NCBI RefSeq assembly: GCF_900100315.1
Contig: NZ_FNFF01000013.1
Location: forward strand, 124,001-188,000
Direction of reading: 5' to 3'
Length of the DNA stretch: 64,000 nt
Source: Streptomyces indicus
GTDB lineage: Bacteria > Actinomycetota > Actinomycetes > Streptomycetales > Streptomycetaceae
The translations under genes were made by a program, and so were the position numbers. Shown here piece after piece: positions 41,671 through 51,058 of this stretch (position 1 is the stretch's first letter; each line of letters opens with the position of its first letter). A model generated the notes under the pieces. It made no database searches and was not told the DNA's origin. It saw nothing but the letters and a program-made list of their open reading frames with translations.

Positions 41671-44625
41671 TCAACGCCTCAGTGCGGCAAGGGCCTTGCC
41701 CATGAGCGCGTTGCGTACCGCCTGGCCTGGGACGTGCTCCAGACCGAAGCCCACGAGCACGCTGTCACGCGTGGTGACCGCCGCGTAGGGCTTGTAGAGC
41801 TCGCCGGTCCTGGACCAATCGCCCGTGATGTTGGGACTTCCGGCCGGTGGCGCTGACACGGCCCATACACCGAGGGAGGACTCGAAGCCCTCAGTCTCGG
41901 TGACATTGCCGCCGACCACCACCTGGGCGTTGTCCACAAAGGCGCCGCGCAGTCCGAACGAGGGGTCGGTGACATTGCTGATCGACACCTCGAGCTTCTT
42001 GCCCGCGTACGCCGCGAGGTCGAAGGCCACCGGCTTCCAGCCGTCGGAGGCGCCCGTGAAGCTGTGCCACGCCCCGCTCGTGCCGCCGGCGGTGCAGGTG
42101 GTGCCGCTGCGGGTCAGATAGCTCGCCAGGAACGGGTGCTCCTTGAGGAAGAACCCGGCCCCGCACTCCTCGGGCACGGTCTGCGAGGTGTTCCCGTTCT
42201 TGTCGGCCAGCGTGGTCCAGTCGCTGCCGCCGGCCGTACGGGCTTCCAGCAGGACGTGGTCGTAGCCGGGCTCGACGTTCCAGTTCATGACGAACCGCAG
42301 CTCGGGCACCTGGGCCGCGGTGACCCCGGTCAGGTCGATGGTCCGGGTGAGCCGCTGCCAGTCGCGGTCCGCGTGCACCGAGGAGGCCATGCCGGAGCCC
42401 TCGTACGGCGCGTACGGGTTGGCCACGCCGGGATACGCACCGGCCTGCGCGCTCTTGAACAGCGGGAACTCGTCCGCCGGCAGCGTGTCCGAGGTGACGG
42501 TGTAGCGGCCGGCGCTGTCGAGCGGGTTGCCTTCGGCCCCGGCGATCGGGGTGTCGACGCCGGCGAGGGCGCCGTCGCCGTCGAAGGTGGTGGCCCCGGG
42601 CGCCGCCAGACGCTCGTACGCCCCGAGGTAGTACTGCCCGAAGTCGTTGGAGTTCGCGCGTCCGATCCGGACGTTCCCGCCCGCGCGCTCACCGGCGACG
42701 ATCACCTTGCCGCCCTCGTTCAGGTACGAGCGGAGGGCGAGGGTGGTGGGACCGCCGGGCGCCGGGTCGCCGGTGTAGTGCACGACCGTGCCGAAGTGCG
42801 CGAGGACGGCCAGCGGGTGCGGGGCGCCCTGCGTGGCCACGTCCCAGACGACGGCGCTGCGGCCGTTGGCCTTGAGCGCGTCCACGTACTTCTGCGCGTG
42901 CTTCTGCGCGGCGCCTTCCTCGGCGAGGACGAGCGTGGAGGCACGGGGCCGCTCGGCCACGGTGTACGTGAAGTGCTCGCTGGAGACGCGCTGGCCCTTC
43001 TTCGTCCGTCCCGTGTACCAGACCTCGACCTTGTCGCCCGGTTCCGCGTCCTCGATCTCGGCGCGGTACTCGTCGAAGTAGTGGTTGTCCTCGCCGCCGA
43101 AGCGTTCGCCGCCGCGCCAGGACTCCAGGTCCTCATCGTGCGTACGGCCGCCGTTGACGCGGTAGTTGAGCTCCTTGTCGCGCACCGACTTGCGGACGGT
43201 GACACGGACTTCCTGGTCCTCGCCGCGTGCGTACGAGGTGGCGAACGGGTCGACCGTGAAGTCCGGCGCCTCGATGCCCACCGGCGAGGAGGGCTGGTCG
43301 GGGTGCATCGCGGTCTCGGCCACGGCGAGCGCGAACGGGATGTTCTTGGCGAACTCGTCCTGGATCAGCTTCTCGTCGTCCGGGAAGGTGAAGACCGACT
43401 CGCAGTCCTCGGAGTTCCAGGGGTCGTTCGGGTCCAGCTCGGAGATGGTCTGGCAGGTGGACATCTCCGGCGTGAACATCGCGATGCCGTTGACGTTGCC
43501 TGCGTGGCCGTCGGCCTCGCCGTTGGTGGTGTACAGCTCGGAGGAGAGCTGCGGGCGGTAGCCGGGCACCGCGGGGTTCTCCGGCGTACCGGCAAGTGCC
43601 TTGTAGAGCACGTCGTCCGGGGTCGGCGTGGCGACCTGCCAGCCGACTCCGTAGAGGATCAGCTCGGCGGCGGAGTGGTAGTTGATGCCGTACGTGAAGC
43701 CGATCCGCTTCTGGAAGCGGTCGATGGCGACCGTCTCGGGCTCCGAGTTGGGACCGGAGCCGCGGTAGGTCTCGCTGGAGACGTCGGGGGACGAACCCTC
43801 GTTGTCGTAGCCCCACTTGTAGGCGAAGTTGCGGTTGAGGTCGACGCCGTCGGCGGCGGTGTGCTTGCCGTCCTTGTCGTTGTCCCGCATGTTCTTGCGC
43901 CACTGCCGGTCGCCGTCGGCGGCGTGCGTGTAGTCGTAGCCGTCCGGGTTGGCGGAGAGGACGAACCACAGCTCGGTGTTGTCGACGATCTTGGTGATCC
44001 TCGGGTCCTTGCCGTAGTTGTCGAGATAGTGGTGCATGAGGCGGCGGGTCATCTCGGGGGTGATCCACTCGCGCGCGTGCTGGTTGGACAGGTAGAGCGT
44101 GGAGGGCTTGGCGCCGTCGCGGACCTTGTCGGCACCCTTGCTGATCTTGATCGCGAGGATGTCCTGGCCCTTGACGCTCTTCCCGATCGAGACGACCTTC
44201 GTCAGGCTGTCGTGCGCCTGACCGGTCTTGACGATCTCCTCCTTGAGCCCGCCCTTGCCGCTGTACGGGCGGAACACCCCGTCCCCCGCGGCCTCGAGCT
44301 TCTTCAGGGCCTGGGCCGAGACCTTGTGCTCCTTCATCTCGATGCCCTGCTCGCGGAGCTGCCCGGCCTGCTGGTCGGTCAGATAGAGCTCGACGCTCGC
44401 GGTGCCCTTCTGCGGCGCCTGCTCGGCCAGTTCGTGCCCGTCCTGACCGGCCTGGAGAAGGAGCGGCACCTGCTCCTTGGTGACTTCGGCGCGGAACACC
44501 TTCACGGCGTCCGCTGCGGCGGGGTCGTCGGCCGCGGGCCCCTTGGCCTGGGCCAGTGGCGCGGCGAGTAATCCGCCCGCCAGGAGTGCGGCGGCGGTGA
44601 GCACCGCGTTCGCTCTTCGTCTCAT
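41671..44625 (-). CDS. secreted M14-family zinc carboxypeptidase, multidomain
   Basis: 984-aa exported peptidase. Signal peptide: MRRRANAVLTAAALLAGG then a cleavage region LAAPLAQA (about 1-28). An N-terminal inhibitory/propeptide-like region (about 30-125) is followed by the M14 catalytic domain. Zinc ligands are in YLSNQHAREWITPEM (HxxE), with the third-His and substrate Arg region DLNRNFAYKWG and YGINYHSAAELILYGVGW, and a catalytic Glu candidate in IAMFTPEMS. The long C-terminal part (about 480-984) contains beta-sandwich and immune-inhibitor-A-like binding modules. AAGGGGGG precedes the ATG at 44625. Role: extracellular protein degradation. Confidence 0.92.
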   Translation of the reverse strand: MRRRANAVLTAAALLAGGLLAAPLAQAKGPAADDPAAADAVKVFRAEVTKEQVPLLLQAGQDGHELAEQAPQKGTASVELYLTDQQAGQLREQGIEMKEHKVSAQALKKLEAAGDGVFRPYSGKGGLKEEIVKTGQAHDSLTKVVSIGKSVKGQDILAIKISKGADKVRDGAKPSTLYLSNQHAREWITPEMTRRLMHHYLDNYGKDPRITKIVDNTELWFVLSANPDGYDYTHAADGDRQWRKNMRDNDKDGKHTAADGVDLNRNFAYKWGYDNEGSSPDVSSETYRGSGPNSEPETVAIDRFQKRIGFTYGINYHSAAELILYGVGWQVATPTPDDVLYKALAGTPENPAVPGYRPQLSSELYTTNGEADGHAGNVNGIAMFTPEMSTCQTISELDPNDPWNSEDCESVFTFPDDEKLIQDEFAKNIPFALAVAETAMHPDQPSSPVGIEAPDFTVDPFATSYARGEDQEVRVTVRKSVRDKELNYRVNGGRTHDEDLESWRGGERFGGEDNHYFDEYRAEIEDAEPGDKVEVWYTGRTKKGQRVSSEHFTYTVAERPRASTLVLAEEGAAQKHAQKYVDALKANGRSAVVWDVATQGAPHPLAVLAHFGTVVHYTGDPAPGGPTTLALRSYLNEGGKVIVAGERAGGNVRIGRANSNDFGQYYLGAYERLAAPGATTFDGDGALAGVDTPIAGAEGNPLDSAGRYTVTSDTLPADEFPLFKSAQAGAYPGVANPYAPYEGSGMASSVHADRDWQRLTRTIDLTGVTAAQVPELRFVMNWNVEPGYDHVLLEARTAGGSDWTTLADKNGNTSQTVPEECGAGFFLKEHPFLASYLTRSGTTCTAGGTSGAWHSFTGASDGWKPVAFDLAAYAGKKLEVSISNVTDPSFGLRGAFVDNAQVVVGGNVTETEGFESSLGVWAVSAPPAGSPNITGDWSRTGELYKPYAAVTTRDSVLVGFGLEHVPGQAVRNALMGKALAALRR

Positions 44626-44683
44626 GAGCCCCCCTTGCGGTTGTCCGGCACATTTGTGCGCGGATGCCAGGCTCATGACACTC

Positions 44684-44697
44684 CATGATCATGTCAA
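44684..44697. promoter_or_regulatory. TTGACA and palindrome before the carboxypeptidase gene
   Basis: Minus-strand TTGACA (44692-44697) overlaps the perfect palindrome CATGATCATG (44684-44693), about 60 bp upstream of the start. AT-rich compared with surroundings. No convincing -10 was found, so function is uncertain. Confidence 0.4.
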
Positions 44698-44713
44698 TAC
44701 GGCGGTACGAAGG

Positions 44714-44745
44714 AGGGGTGCGAGGGACTCGGCCCTCGCACCCCT
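44714..44745. terminator. terminator of the rapZ-yvcK-whiA operon
   Basis: AGGGGTGCGAGGG-ACTCGG-CCCTCGCACCCCT: perfect 13-bp stem, 27 nt beyond the whiA stop. Confidence 0.85.
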
Positions 44746-44771
44746 GTGCCCTGCGTGTGTCCTACGGGACC

Positions 44772-45761
44772 TCAGCCCGCCAGGTTGTCCGCCATCTCCT
44801 CGGTGAGGTTGGACTCCGTGCCCGGGATGCCCAGGTCCTGGGCCCGCTTGTCGGCCATCGCGAGCAGGCGGCGGATGCGGCCCGCGACCGCGTCCTTCGT
44901 CAGCGGCGGGTCGGCGAGCGCGCCCAGCTCCTCCAGGGAGGCCTGCTTGTGCTCCATGCGCAGCCGGCCGGCCGCGGCGAGGTGCTCGGGCACCTCGTCC
45001 TGGAGGATCTCCAGGGCCCGCTGCACGCGCGCACCGGCCGCGACCGCGGCACGGGCCGAGCGGCGCAGGTTGGCGTCGTCGAAGTTGGCGAGGCGGTTGG
45101 CGGTGGCGCGGACCTCGCGGCGCATCCGCCGCTCCTCCCAGGCCAGCACCGACTCGTGCGCACCCAGGCGCGTCAACAGCGCGCCGATCGCGTCACCGTC
45201 ACGGACGACCACGCGGTCCACGCCGCGCACCTCGCGGGCCTTCGCCGCGATCGAGAGGCGACGGGCCGCGCCGACGAGGGCGAGGGCCGCCTCCGGGCCG
45301 GGGCAGGTCACCTCGAGGGACGAGGAGCGGCCCGGCTCGGTGAGCGAGCCGTGCGCGAGGAACGCCCCGCGCCACGCGGCCTCGGCGTCACAGGTCGCGC
45401 CCGAGACCACCTGCGGCGGCAGGCCGCGGATGGGCCGGCCGCGGCCGTCGACCAGGCCGGTCTGGCGCGCCAGCTGGTCGCCGCCCGCGACGACCCGTAC
45501 GACATAACGCGAACCGCGGCGCAGACCGCCCGCGGCCATCACCATCAGCTCCGAGCTGTGCCCGAAGATCTCCAGGATGTCCTTCTTGAGCCGGCGCGCG
45601 GCCATCGCCGTGTCCAGCTCCGCCTCGATCACAATGCGGCCGCTCACCAGGTGCAGCCCGCCGGCGAACCGAAGAATCGCCGAGACCTCTGCCTTCCTGC
45701 AGCAGGTCCGGGTGACGGGAAGCCGGGAGATTTCGTCCTTCACCGCTGCCGTCATCGCCAT
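44772..45761 (-). CDS. whiA: sporulation transcription factor WhiA
   Basis: 329-aa WhiA. The N-terminal half (about 1-200) is the LAGLIDADG homing-endonuclease-like fold without catalytic residues (FLAHGSLTEPGRSSSLEV), and the C-terminal half is a helix-turn-helix DNA-binding domain (ASLEELGALADPPLTKDAVAGRIRRLLAMADKRA). In Streptomyces it works with WhiB to turn growing aerial hyphae to sporulation septation. The ATG at 45761 lies inside yvcK (10-nt overlap). Last gene of the rapZ-yvcK-whiA operon conserved across Gram-positives. Confidence 0.97.
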   Translation of the reverse strand: MAMTAAVKDEISRLPVTRTCCRKAEVSAILRFAGGLHLVSGRIVIEAELDTAMAARRLKKDILEIFGHSSELMVMAAGGLRRGSRYVVRVVAGGDQLARQTGLVDGRGRPIRGLPPQVVSGATCDAEAAWRGAFLAHGSLTEPGRSSSLEVTCPGPEAALALVGAARRLSIAAKAREVRGVDRVVVRDGDAIGALLTRLGAHESVLAWEERRMRREVRATANRLANFDDANLRRSARAAVAAGARVQRALEILQDEVPEHLAAAGRLRMEHKQASLEELGALADPPLTKDAVAGRIRRLLAMADKRAQDLGIPGTESNLTEEMADNLAG

Positions 45762-46768
45762 GGGCCGATCCTTCCATGCATCCGAAAAATACGGTCGTAC
45801 GCGGCGGCCAACAGCACCGGATCGTGCTTGGCGGAGCTGTCGGGCGACGCGACCGGCGCCAGCTCGACCTCGGCACCCAGACGCTTGGCAGCGTCGTTGA
45901 GAGACTCCGGGTCGGGCACGGCGGCCTGGTCGGCCAGCACCACGTCCAGGGCGAGTTTAGGGGCGTGTCGGGCCAAAACCTCCAAATGACGCTGCGGGGA
46001 GAAGCCTTCGGTTTCACCGGGTTGCGGCGCGAGGTTCAGCGAGAGGACACGCCGGGCCTTGGTCTCGACGAGTGCGTCGAGCAGGTCGGGTACGAGGAGA
46101 TGCGGGATCACGGAGGAGAACCAGGAGCCCGGTCCGAGCACCACCCAGTCCGCGTCGAGCACCGCGGCGACCGCCTCGGGGACGGCCGGCGGGTCGTGCG
46201 GGACCAGGTGCACGGACTGCACCTCGCCCGGCGTCAGCGCGACCGTGGCCTGTCCCCGTACGAGATCGACATCGTCCGGACGTTCGACCTCGTGGCCCTT
46301 CACCAGGGCCTGGAGCTCCAGGGGCACGGCGGACATCGGCAGGACGCGGCCGTGGGCGCCGAGCAGCTTGCCGACCAGGTCGAGGGCCTGGACGTGGTCG
46401 CCCAGCTGTTCCCACAGGGCGACGATCAGCAGGTTGCCCACGGCGTGGTCGTGCAGCTCGCCCTGGGACTGGAAGCGGTGCTGGATGACACGGGACCAGG
46501 TCTGGCCCCAGTCGTCGTCGCCGCACAGGGCCGCGAGCGCCTTGCGCAGATCGCCGGGGGGCAGCACGCCGAGCTCGTCGCGCAGCCGGCCGCTGGAGCC
46601 GCCGTCGTCGGCGACGGTGACCACGGCGGTGAGGTCACCGGTGATCCGGCGCAGGGCGGCCAGCGAGGCGGACAGGCCCATGCCGCCGCCGAGCGCCACG
46701 ACCTTGGGCTGGGCGCCCCGCTTGCGGCTCAGCCGGTTCAGACGCCCCAGGCGGGGAGTCGGCCTCAC
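45752..46768 (-). CDS. yvcK: YvcK/GlmR-family (CofD-like) protein
   Basis: 338-aa CofD-like protein. Nucleotide-binding loop VVALGGGMGLSASLAALR, TVADDGGSSGRLRDELG, GQATVALTPG and the VLGPGSWFSSVIPHLLV motif define the family. The B. subtilis homolog binds UDP-GlcNAc and tunes carbon flow into cell-wall precursors. GTG start at 46768 overlaps the rapZ stop (GTGA). Confidence 0.93.
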   Translation of the reverse strand: MRPTPRLGRLNRLSRKRGAQPKVVALGGGMGLSASLAALRRITGDLTAVVTVADDGGSSGRLRDELGVLPPGDLRKALAALCGDDDWGQTWSRVIQHRFQSQGELHDHAVGNLLIVALWEQLGDHVQALDLVGKLLGAHGRVLPMSAVPLELQALVKGHEVERPDDVDLVRGQATVALTPGEVQSVHLVPHDPPAVPEAVAAVLDADWVVLGPGSWFSSVIPHLLVPDLLDALVETKARRVLSLNLAPQPGETEGFSPQRHLEVLARHAPKLALDVVLADQAAVPDPESLNDAAKRLGAEVELAPVASPDSSAKHDPVLLAAAYDRIFRMHGRIGPWR

Positions 46769-47706
46769 TCTCGCCCCATGTCCCGGTGGACGACGACGGT
46801 CTCCACACCCTCGGCCGCCAGGCGCGCGGCCAGCTTCTCGGACATCGCGACGGAGCGGTGCTTGCCGCCGGTGCAGCCGACCGCGATGGTCACGTAGCGC
46901 TTGCCCTCGCGGCGGTAGCCCGCCGCGATCAGCTGGAGCAGCTCGGCGTAGCGGTCGAGGAACTCCTTGGCGCCGGGCTGGTTGAACACATAGCCCGACA
47001 CCTCCTCGTTGAGGCCGGTGAAGGGGCGCAGCTCCGGGACCCAGTGCGGGTTGGGCAGGAAGCGGCAGTCCACGACCAGGTCGGCGTCGACGGGCAGGCC
47101 GTACTTGTAGCCGAAGGACATGACGGTGGCGCGCAGCTCCGGCTCGTCGTCGCCGGCGAACTGGGCGTCCATCTTGGCGCGCAGCTCGTGCACATTGAGG
47201 CTGGAGGTGTCGATCACCAGGTCCGCGTCGCCGCGCAGCTCGCGCAGCAGCTCGCGCTCGGCGGCGATGCCGTCCACGATCCGGCCGTCGCCCTGGAGCG
47301 GGTGCGGGCGGCGCACGGACTCGAAGCGGCGCACCAGGGCCTCGTCGGAGGACTCAAGGAAGACGATGCGGCGCGTGACCTGCTTCGCCTCCAGGTCCGC
47401 GAGGGACTGGCGGAGGTTGTCGAAGAAGCGCCGGCCGCGCACGTCGACGACGACGGCGATCCGCGCGACATTGCCCTGCGAGCGGGCGCCGAGCTCCACC
47501 ATGGTGGGGATCAGGGCGGGCGGCAGGTTGTCGACCACGAACCAGCCGAGGTCCTCCAGACACTTGGCCGCGGTGGAGCGGCCCGCGCCCGACATGCCCG
47601 AGATGATCACCAGCTCGGGGATGGCCGCCTCGGCTGCCTCTCCGGCTTCGATCGTGGTGCCCGTGTTGCCCGTACTCACCTGTGCTCCATCGTCGTGCTC
47701 GGTCAT
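46765..47706 (-). CDS. rapZ: RapZ-like nucleotide-binding protein
   Basis: 313-aa RapZ/YvcJ family P-loop protein. Walker A region is GMSGAGRST (residues 37-45), with Arg where most P-loops have Lys. The C-terminal domain has GKHRSVAMSEKLA and VGCTGGKHRS, the sensor-binding motif of the family. In E. coli RapZ controls GlmS synthesis through small RNAs; in actinobacteria the role is unclear, but placement with yvcK again suggests amino-sugar and cell-wall control. An N-terminal extension of about 28 residues is disordered. First gene of the operon, 46 bp after uvrC. Confidence 0.93.
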   Translation of the reverse strand: MTEHDDGAQVSTGNTGTTIEAGEAAEAAIPELVIISGMSGAGRSTAAKCLEDLGWFVVDNLPPALIPTMVELGARSQGNVARIAVVVDVRGRRFFDNLRQSLADLEAKQVTRRIVFLESSDEALVRRFESVRRPHPLQGDGRIVDGIAAERELLRELRGDADLVIDTSSLNVHELRAKMDAQFAGDDEPELRATVMSFGYKYGLPVDADLVVDCRFLPNPHWVPELRPFTGLNEEVSGYVFNQPGAKEFLDRYAELLQLIAAGYRREGKRYVTIAVGCTGGKHRSVAMSEKLAARLAAEGVETVVVHRDMGRE

Positions 47707-47752
47707 CTGTCCTGCCCCCGTCGGTCGTTTTTCCGGCCCGTGGTGCGCCGTC

Positions 47753-49720
47753 TCATTCCATGATCTCTCCGGTCGCGGTGTTCACCGCGGGCGCGGCGGG
47801 CTCCGCCTGGGCGAAGGCCGCCACGATGGTCTCGGCGGTCTTGCGGCCTATGCCGGGAACTTCACAGATCTGGTCAATTGTGGCGGACCGCAGCCGCTTC
47901 ACCGAACCGAAGTGCTTGATGAGCGCCTGCTTACGCGTCTCACCCAGGCCCGGCACGGCGTCGAGCGGGCTGGAGCGGATCTTCTTGTTGCGCTTGCTGC
48001 GCTGGTACCGGATCGCGAAACGGTGCGCCTCGTCCCGTACCCGCTGGAGAAGATAGAGCCCTTCGCTGGAGCGCGGGAGGACCACCGGGTCGTCCTCGTC
48101 CGGCAGCCAGACCTCCTCCAGGCGCTTGGCCAGGCCGCAGACGGCGACATCGTCGATGCCCAGCTCGTCCATGGCCCGCTTGGCGGCGGCGACCTGCGGC
48201 TGTCCGCCGTCGACCACGACGAGCTGCGGCGGGTACGCGAACTTCTTGGGGCGGCCGTCCTCCTCGGTGAGCTCCGCGGGGGCGGCGCCGCTCTCGTCGG
48301 GCGCCCACTCCCCCGTGCGCTCCTTCTCGGCGAGGTAGCGCTTGAAGCGGCGGGTGATCACCTCGTGCATCGAGCGGACGTCGTCCTGGCCCTCGAAGCC
48401 CTTGATCTGGAAGCGCCGGTACTCGCTCTTGCGCGCGAGCCCGTCCTCGAAGACCACCATCGAGGCCACGACGTCCTCGCCCTGCAGATGGGAGATGTCG
48501 AAGCACTCGATACGGAGCGGGGCGCTGTCGAGGTCGAGGGCGGCGGCGATCTCCTCAAGCGCCCGGGAGCGGGTGGTCAGATCGGAGGCGCGCTTGGTCT
48601 TGTGCAGGACGAGGGACTGCTGGGCATTGCGCTGCACGGTCTCCATGAGGGCGCGCTTGTCGCCGCGCTGCGGGATGCGCAGCGAGACATTGGCCCCGCG
48701 CTTCCCGGTCAGCCAGGCCGTCACGGCCGCCGTGTCCTCGGGCAGGGCCGGGACCAGCACCTCCTTCGGCACGGCGTCGCCGCTCTCCTCGCCGTACAGC
48801 TGCTGGAGCGCGTGCTCGACGAGGTCCGCGCTGGTGACGGCCTCCACCTTGTCGGTGACCCAGCCGCGCTGGCCGCGCACGCGTCCGCCGCGTACGTGGA
48901 AGATCTGCACGGCGGCTTCCAGCTCGTCCTCGGCCAGGGCGATGAGGTCGGCGTCGGTGGCGTCGGCGAGGACGACCGCGCTCTTCTCCATCGCGCGGCG
49001 CAGGGCCTCGATGTCGTCGCGCAGGCGCGCCGCCCGCTCGTACTCCATCTCCTCGGCCGCCTGCTGCATGTCCTTCTCCAGGCGGCGGATGTACGCGCCC
49101 GTGCGGCCGGCCATGAAGTCGCAGAAGTCCTCGGCCAGTTCGCGATGGTCCTCGGCGTCGACGCGGCCGACGCAGGGGGCCGAGCACTTGCCGATGTAGC
49201 CGAGGAGGCAGGGGCGGCCGGTGCGGGCCGCATTCTTGAAGACCCCCGCCGAGCAGGTGCGGACGGGGAAGACCCGCAGCATCAGGTCGACCGTCTCGCG
49301 GATGGCCCAGGCGTGCGCGTACGGGCCGAAGTAGCGCACGCCCTTCTTCTTGGCGCCGCGCATGACCTGGACCCGCGGGAACTCCTCGTCGAGCGTGACC
49401 GCGAGATACGGGTAGCTCTTGTCGTCGCGGTACTTGACGTTGAACCGCGGGTCGAACTCCTTGATCCAGCTGTACTCCAGCTGGAGCGCCTCGACCTCGG
49501 TGGCCACGACGGTCCACTCGACGGAGGCGGCGGTGGTCACCATCGAGGCCGTCCGCGGGTGCAGGCTCACGAGGGGCTGGAAGTAGTTGGCGAGGCGCTG
49601 GCGCAGCGACTTCGCCTTGCCGACGTAGATCACCCGGCGGTGCTCGTCGCGGAACTTGTAGACCCCCGGCGAGTCGGGGATCTGTCCCGGCTTGGGGCGG
49701 TAGCTGGAGGGGTCGGCCAT
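47753..49720 (-). CDS. uvrC: excinuclease ABC subunit C
   Basis: 655-aa dual-incision nuclease of nucleotide excision repair. The GIY-YIG domain (about 14-100) begins DSPGVYKFRDEHRRVIYVGKAKSLRQRL; a Cys-rich segment CLLGYIGKCSAPC follows; the UvrB-binding UVR motif is at about 205-240; the RNase-H-like 5' nuclease domain contains IECFDISHLQGEDVVASMVVFEDG and VVDGGQPQVAAAKRAMDEL; the C-terminal helix-hairpin-helix is AVPGLGETRKQALIKHFGS. TAGGGT ends 7 nt before the ATG at 49720, so the mRNA is probably leaderless. No LexA box was seen. Confidence 0.97.
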   Translation of the reverse strand: MADPSSYRPKPGQIPDSPGVYKFRDEHRRVIYVGKAKSLRQRLANYFQPLVSLHPRTASMVTTAASVEWTVVATEVEALQLEYSWIKEFDPRFNVKYRDDKSYPYLAVTLDEEFPRVQVMRGAKKKGVRYFGPYAHAWAIRETVDLMLRVFPVRTCSAGVFKNAARTGRPCLLGYIGKCSAPCVGRVDAEDHRELAEDFCDFMAGRTGAYIRRLEKDMQQAAEEMEYERAARLRDDIEALRRAMEKSAVVLADATDADLIALAEDELEAAVQIFHVRGGRVRGQRGWVTDKVEAVTSADLVEHALQQLYGEESGDAVPKEVLVPALPEDTAAVTAWLTGKRGANVSLRIPQRGDKRALMETVQRNAQQSLVLHKTKRASDLTTRSRALEEIAAALDLDSAPLRIECFDISHLQGEDVVASMVVFEDGLARKSEYRRFQIKGFEGQDDVRSMHEVITRRFKRYLAEKERTGEWAPDESGAAPAELTEEDGRPKKFAYPPQLVVVDGGQPQVAAAKRAMDELGIDDVAVCGLAKRLEEVWLPDEDDPVVLPRSSEGLYLLQRVRDEAHRFAIRYQRSKRNKKIRSSPLDAVPGLGETRKQALIKHFGSVKRLRSATIDQICEVPGIGRKTAETIVAAFAQAEPAAPAVNTATGEIME

Positions 49721-49727
49721 GGGATCC

Positions 49728-49733
49728 ACCCTA
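49728..49733 (-). promoter_or_regulatory. -10 of uvrC (TAGGGT), leaderless
   Basis: TAGGGT on the minus strand, 7 nt before the uvrC ATG; no obvious -35. Confidence 0.5.
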
Positions 49734-49825
49734 CTGGCGGCCACCGACAGCCCGGGCCGTGATCGCGGCCATGGACCGTGCCTGGCCACAGGTGGTCCGG
49801 CGGCGGGTCCGGCGGCCGGCCGGGG

Positions 49826-50497
49826 CTAGCGGGATTCCAGGAACGTGAGGACCGCGAGGACCCTGCGGTGGTCGTCCGTGGCCTCGGGGAGGCGGAGCTT
49901 GCTCATGATCGAGCGGACGTGCTTCTCGACCGTGCCCTCCGTGACCCAAAGGCGCCGCCCGATACCGGCGTTGGACCGCCCCTCGGCCATCAGCTCGAGC
50001 ACCTCGCGTTCGCGGCTGCTCAGGAGCGCCAGCGGATCGTCGCGGCGCTGGGCGGCGACCAGCTCCTGCACCAGGGAGGGGTCGACGACCGAGCCTCCCT
50101 TGGAGATCCGGTCGAGGGTCTCCAGGAACTCGTCCACGTCCGTGATCCGGCTCTTGAGGAGATAGCCGATGCGCTGTCCGCCGGCGAGCAGCGCGAGGGC
50201 GTCCTCGACCTCCACGTACGCGGAGAGCACGAGGATGCCGGTGAGCGGGAACTTCTCGCGGATCACCGAGGCGGCTCTGAGGCCCTCCGTCGAGTGCTCG
50301 GGCGGCATCCTGATGTCGACCACCGCGAGCTCGGGCCGGTGCTCGTCCACGAGGGCGAGCAGCGCCTCGCCGTCGCCGGCCTGGCCCACGACCGCGTATC
50401 CCACCCGTTCGCACAGGCTCGCGAGGCCCTCGCGGAGCAGGACGTCGTCGTCGGCGAGGACGATCCGCCCCCTCGGTGCGTGCGGTGCCGTTCCCAT
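49826..50497 (-). CDS. NarL/LuxR-family response regulator
   Basis: 223-aa response regulator, probable partner of the NIT-domain kinase upstream. The receiver (about 11-130) has RIVLADDDVLLREGL, the phospho-acceptor Asp in AVVDIRMPP and Lys in GYLLKSRITD. The LuxR helix-turn-helix (about 158-215) is LSSREREVLELMAEGRSNAGIGRRLWVTEGTVEKHVRSI. ATG at 50497 with GGAGGGAC at good spacing. A 16-bp palindrome 83-98 bp upstream (50580-50595) matches one at the other end of the locus, so it may regulate both. Confidence 0.92.
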   Translation of the reverse strand: MGTAPHAPRGRIVLADDDVLLREGLASLCERVGYAVVGQAGDGEALLALVDEHRPELAVVDIRMPPEHSTEGLRAASVIREKFPLTGILVLSAYVEVEDALALLAGGQRIGYLLKSRITDVDEFLETLDRISKGGSVVDPSLVQELVAAQRRDDPLALLSSREREVLELMAEGRSNAGIGRRLWVTEGTVEKHVRSIMSKLRLPEATDDHRRVLAVLTFLESR

Positions 50498-50579
50498 GGC
50501 CAGTCCCTCCGTCGGGCGGTCCCCTCCGTCGGCTGTGTGCACCGGACCGCCCGGGGACAGCCTGCCCGACCAGGGGCTC

Positions 50580-50595
50580 TTCCTGCTAGCCGGAA
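50580..50595. promoter_or_regulatory. 16-bp palindrome, copy 1
   Basis: TTCCTGCTAGCCGGAA; reverse complement TTCCGGCTAGCAGGAA differs at one base from copy 2 at 54026-54041. Core GCTAGC with TTCC/GGAA flanks is a near-perfect palindrome, about 85 bp upstream of the NarL-type regulator. Confidence 0.7.
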
Positions 50596-51021
50596 GAACC
50601 AGGAGGTGCTGGCGGTAACGGACCATGGGGGCGTCCCTGAAAGGGAGTTGGGGGGTGGCGGTGAGGACACGGCGGGCCGCCGCGGCGATGCTGAAGCCCT
50701 CGGGAGAAACCCGGAACGTACGGGTCGATGAGGCGGTACCAATGCGGCAGTCACGGATCGAGCGCAGTCGGCGGTGGTCGACCCGTGACTGCTCCGCCGC
50801 GCGAGGCGGAGACCAGCCCGACGATGGGCCGCAGCCGCGCATCGACCCGCGGGACCCCGACATCGTCCGCGCGAAGCGGATCCAGCGCGCCGCACGGGCG
50901 CGCACCTCGACCGGACGGCGCCCCGGTCCGTCCGGCTGACCGCCCCCGGCGAACGCATCTTTCCGAGTCCAAGGCCCCCCACTTGGCCCCCTCGCGTTCG
51001 CCGGGCGGTCGGCATCGCTGT

Positions 51022-51037
51022 GCTGAGCGGGCTCAGC
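51022..51037 (-). terminator. weak hairpin after the kinase gene
   Basis: GCTGAG-CGGG-CTCAGC, 6-bp stem, 22 nt beyond the kinase stop. Small, so only a possible terminator. Confidence 0.35.
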
Positions 51038-51058
51038 CGGTCGATGCACCTGCGGCGC

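Larger units (their letters stand above)
50498..51058. promoter_or_regulatory. 561-bp gap between kinase and response regulator
   Basis: No gene supported. It holds the 16-bp palindrome (50580-50595) and a small hairpin after the kinase stop (51022-51037). The regulator frame stays open leftward without a stop to 51049, but the extension has no family similarity and an unusual composition, so I treat it as untranslated. The regulator therefore probably has its own promoter here. Confidence 0.55.

Noticed and set aside
42064..44571. 835-codon plus-strand frame opposite the M14 carboxypeptidase
   Set aside because: Composition typical of an antisense shadow; the opposite strand has a signal peptide, zinc motifs and a ribosome-binding site.
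50498..51049. N-terminal extension of the NarL-type regulator, or a separate small gene in the 561-bp gap
   Set aside because: The frame is open, but the sequence is Arg/Ser/Gly-rich without similarity, it would run through the palindrome, and the ATG at 50497 has a good ribosome-binding site.
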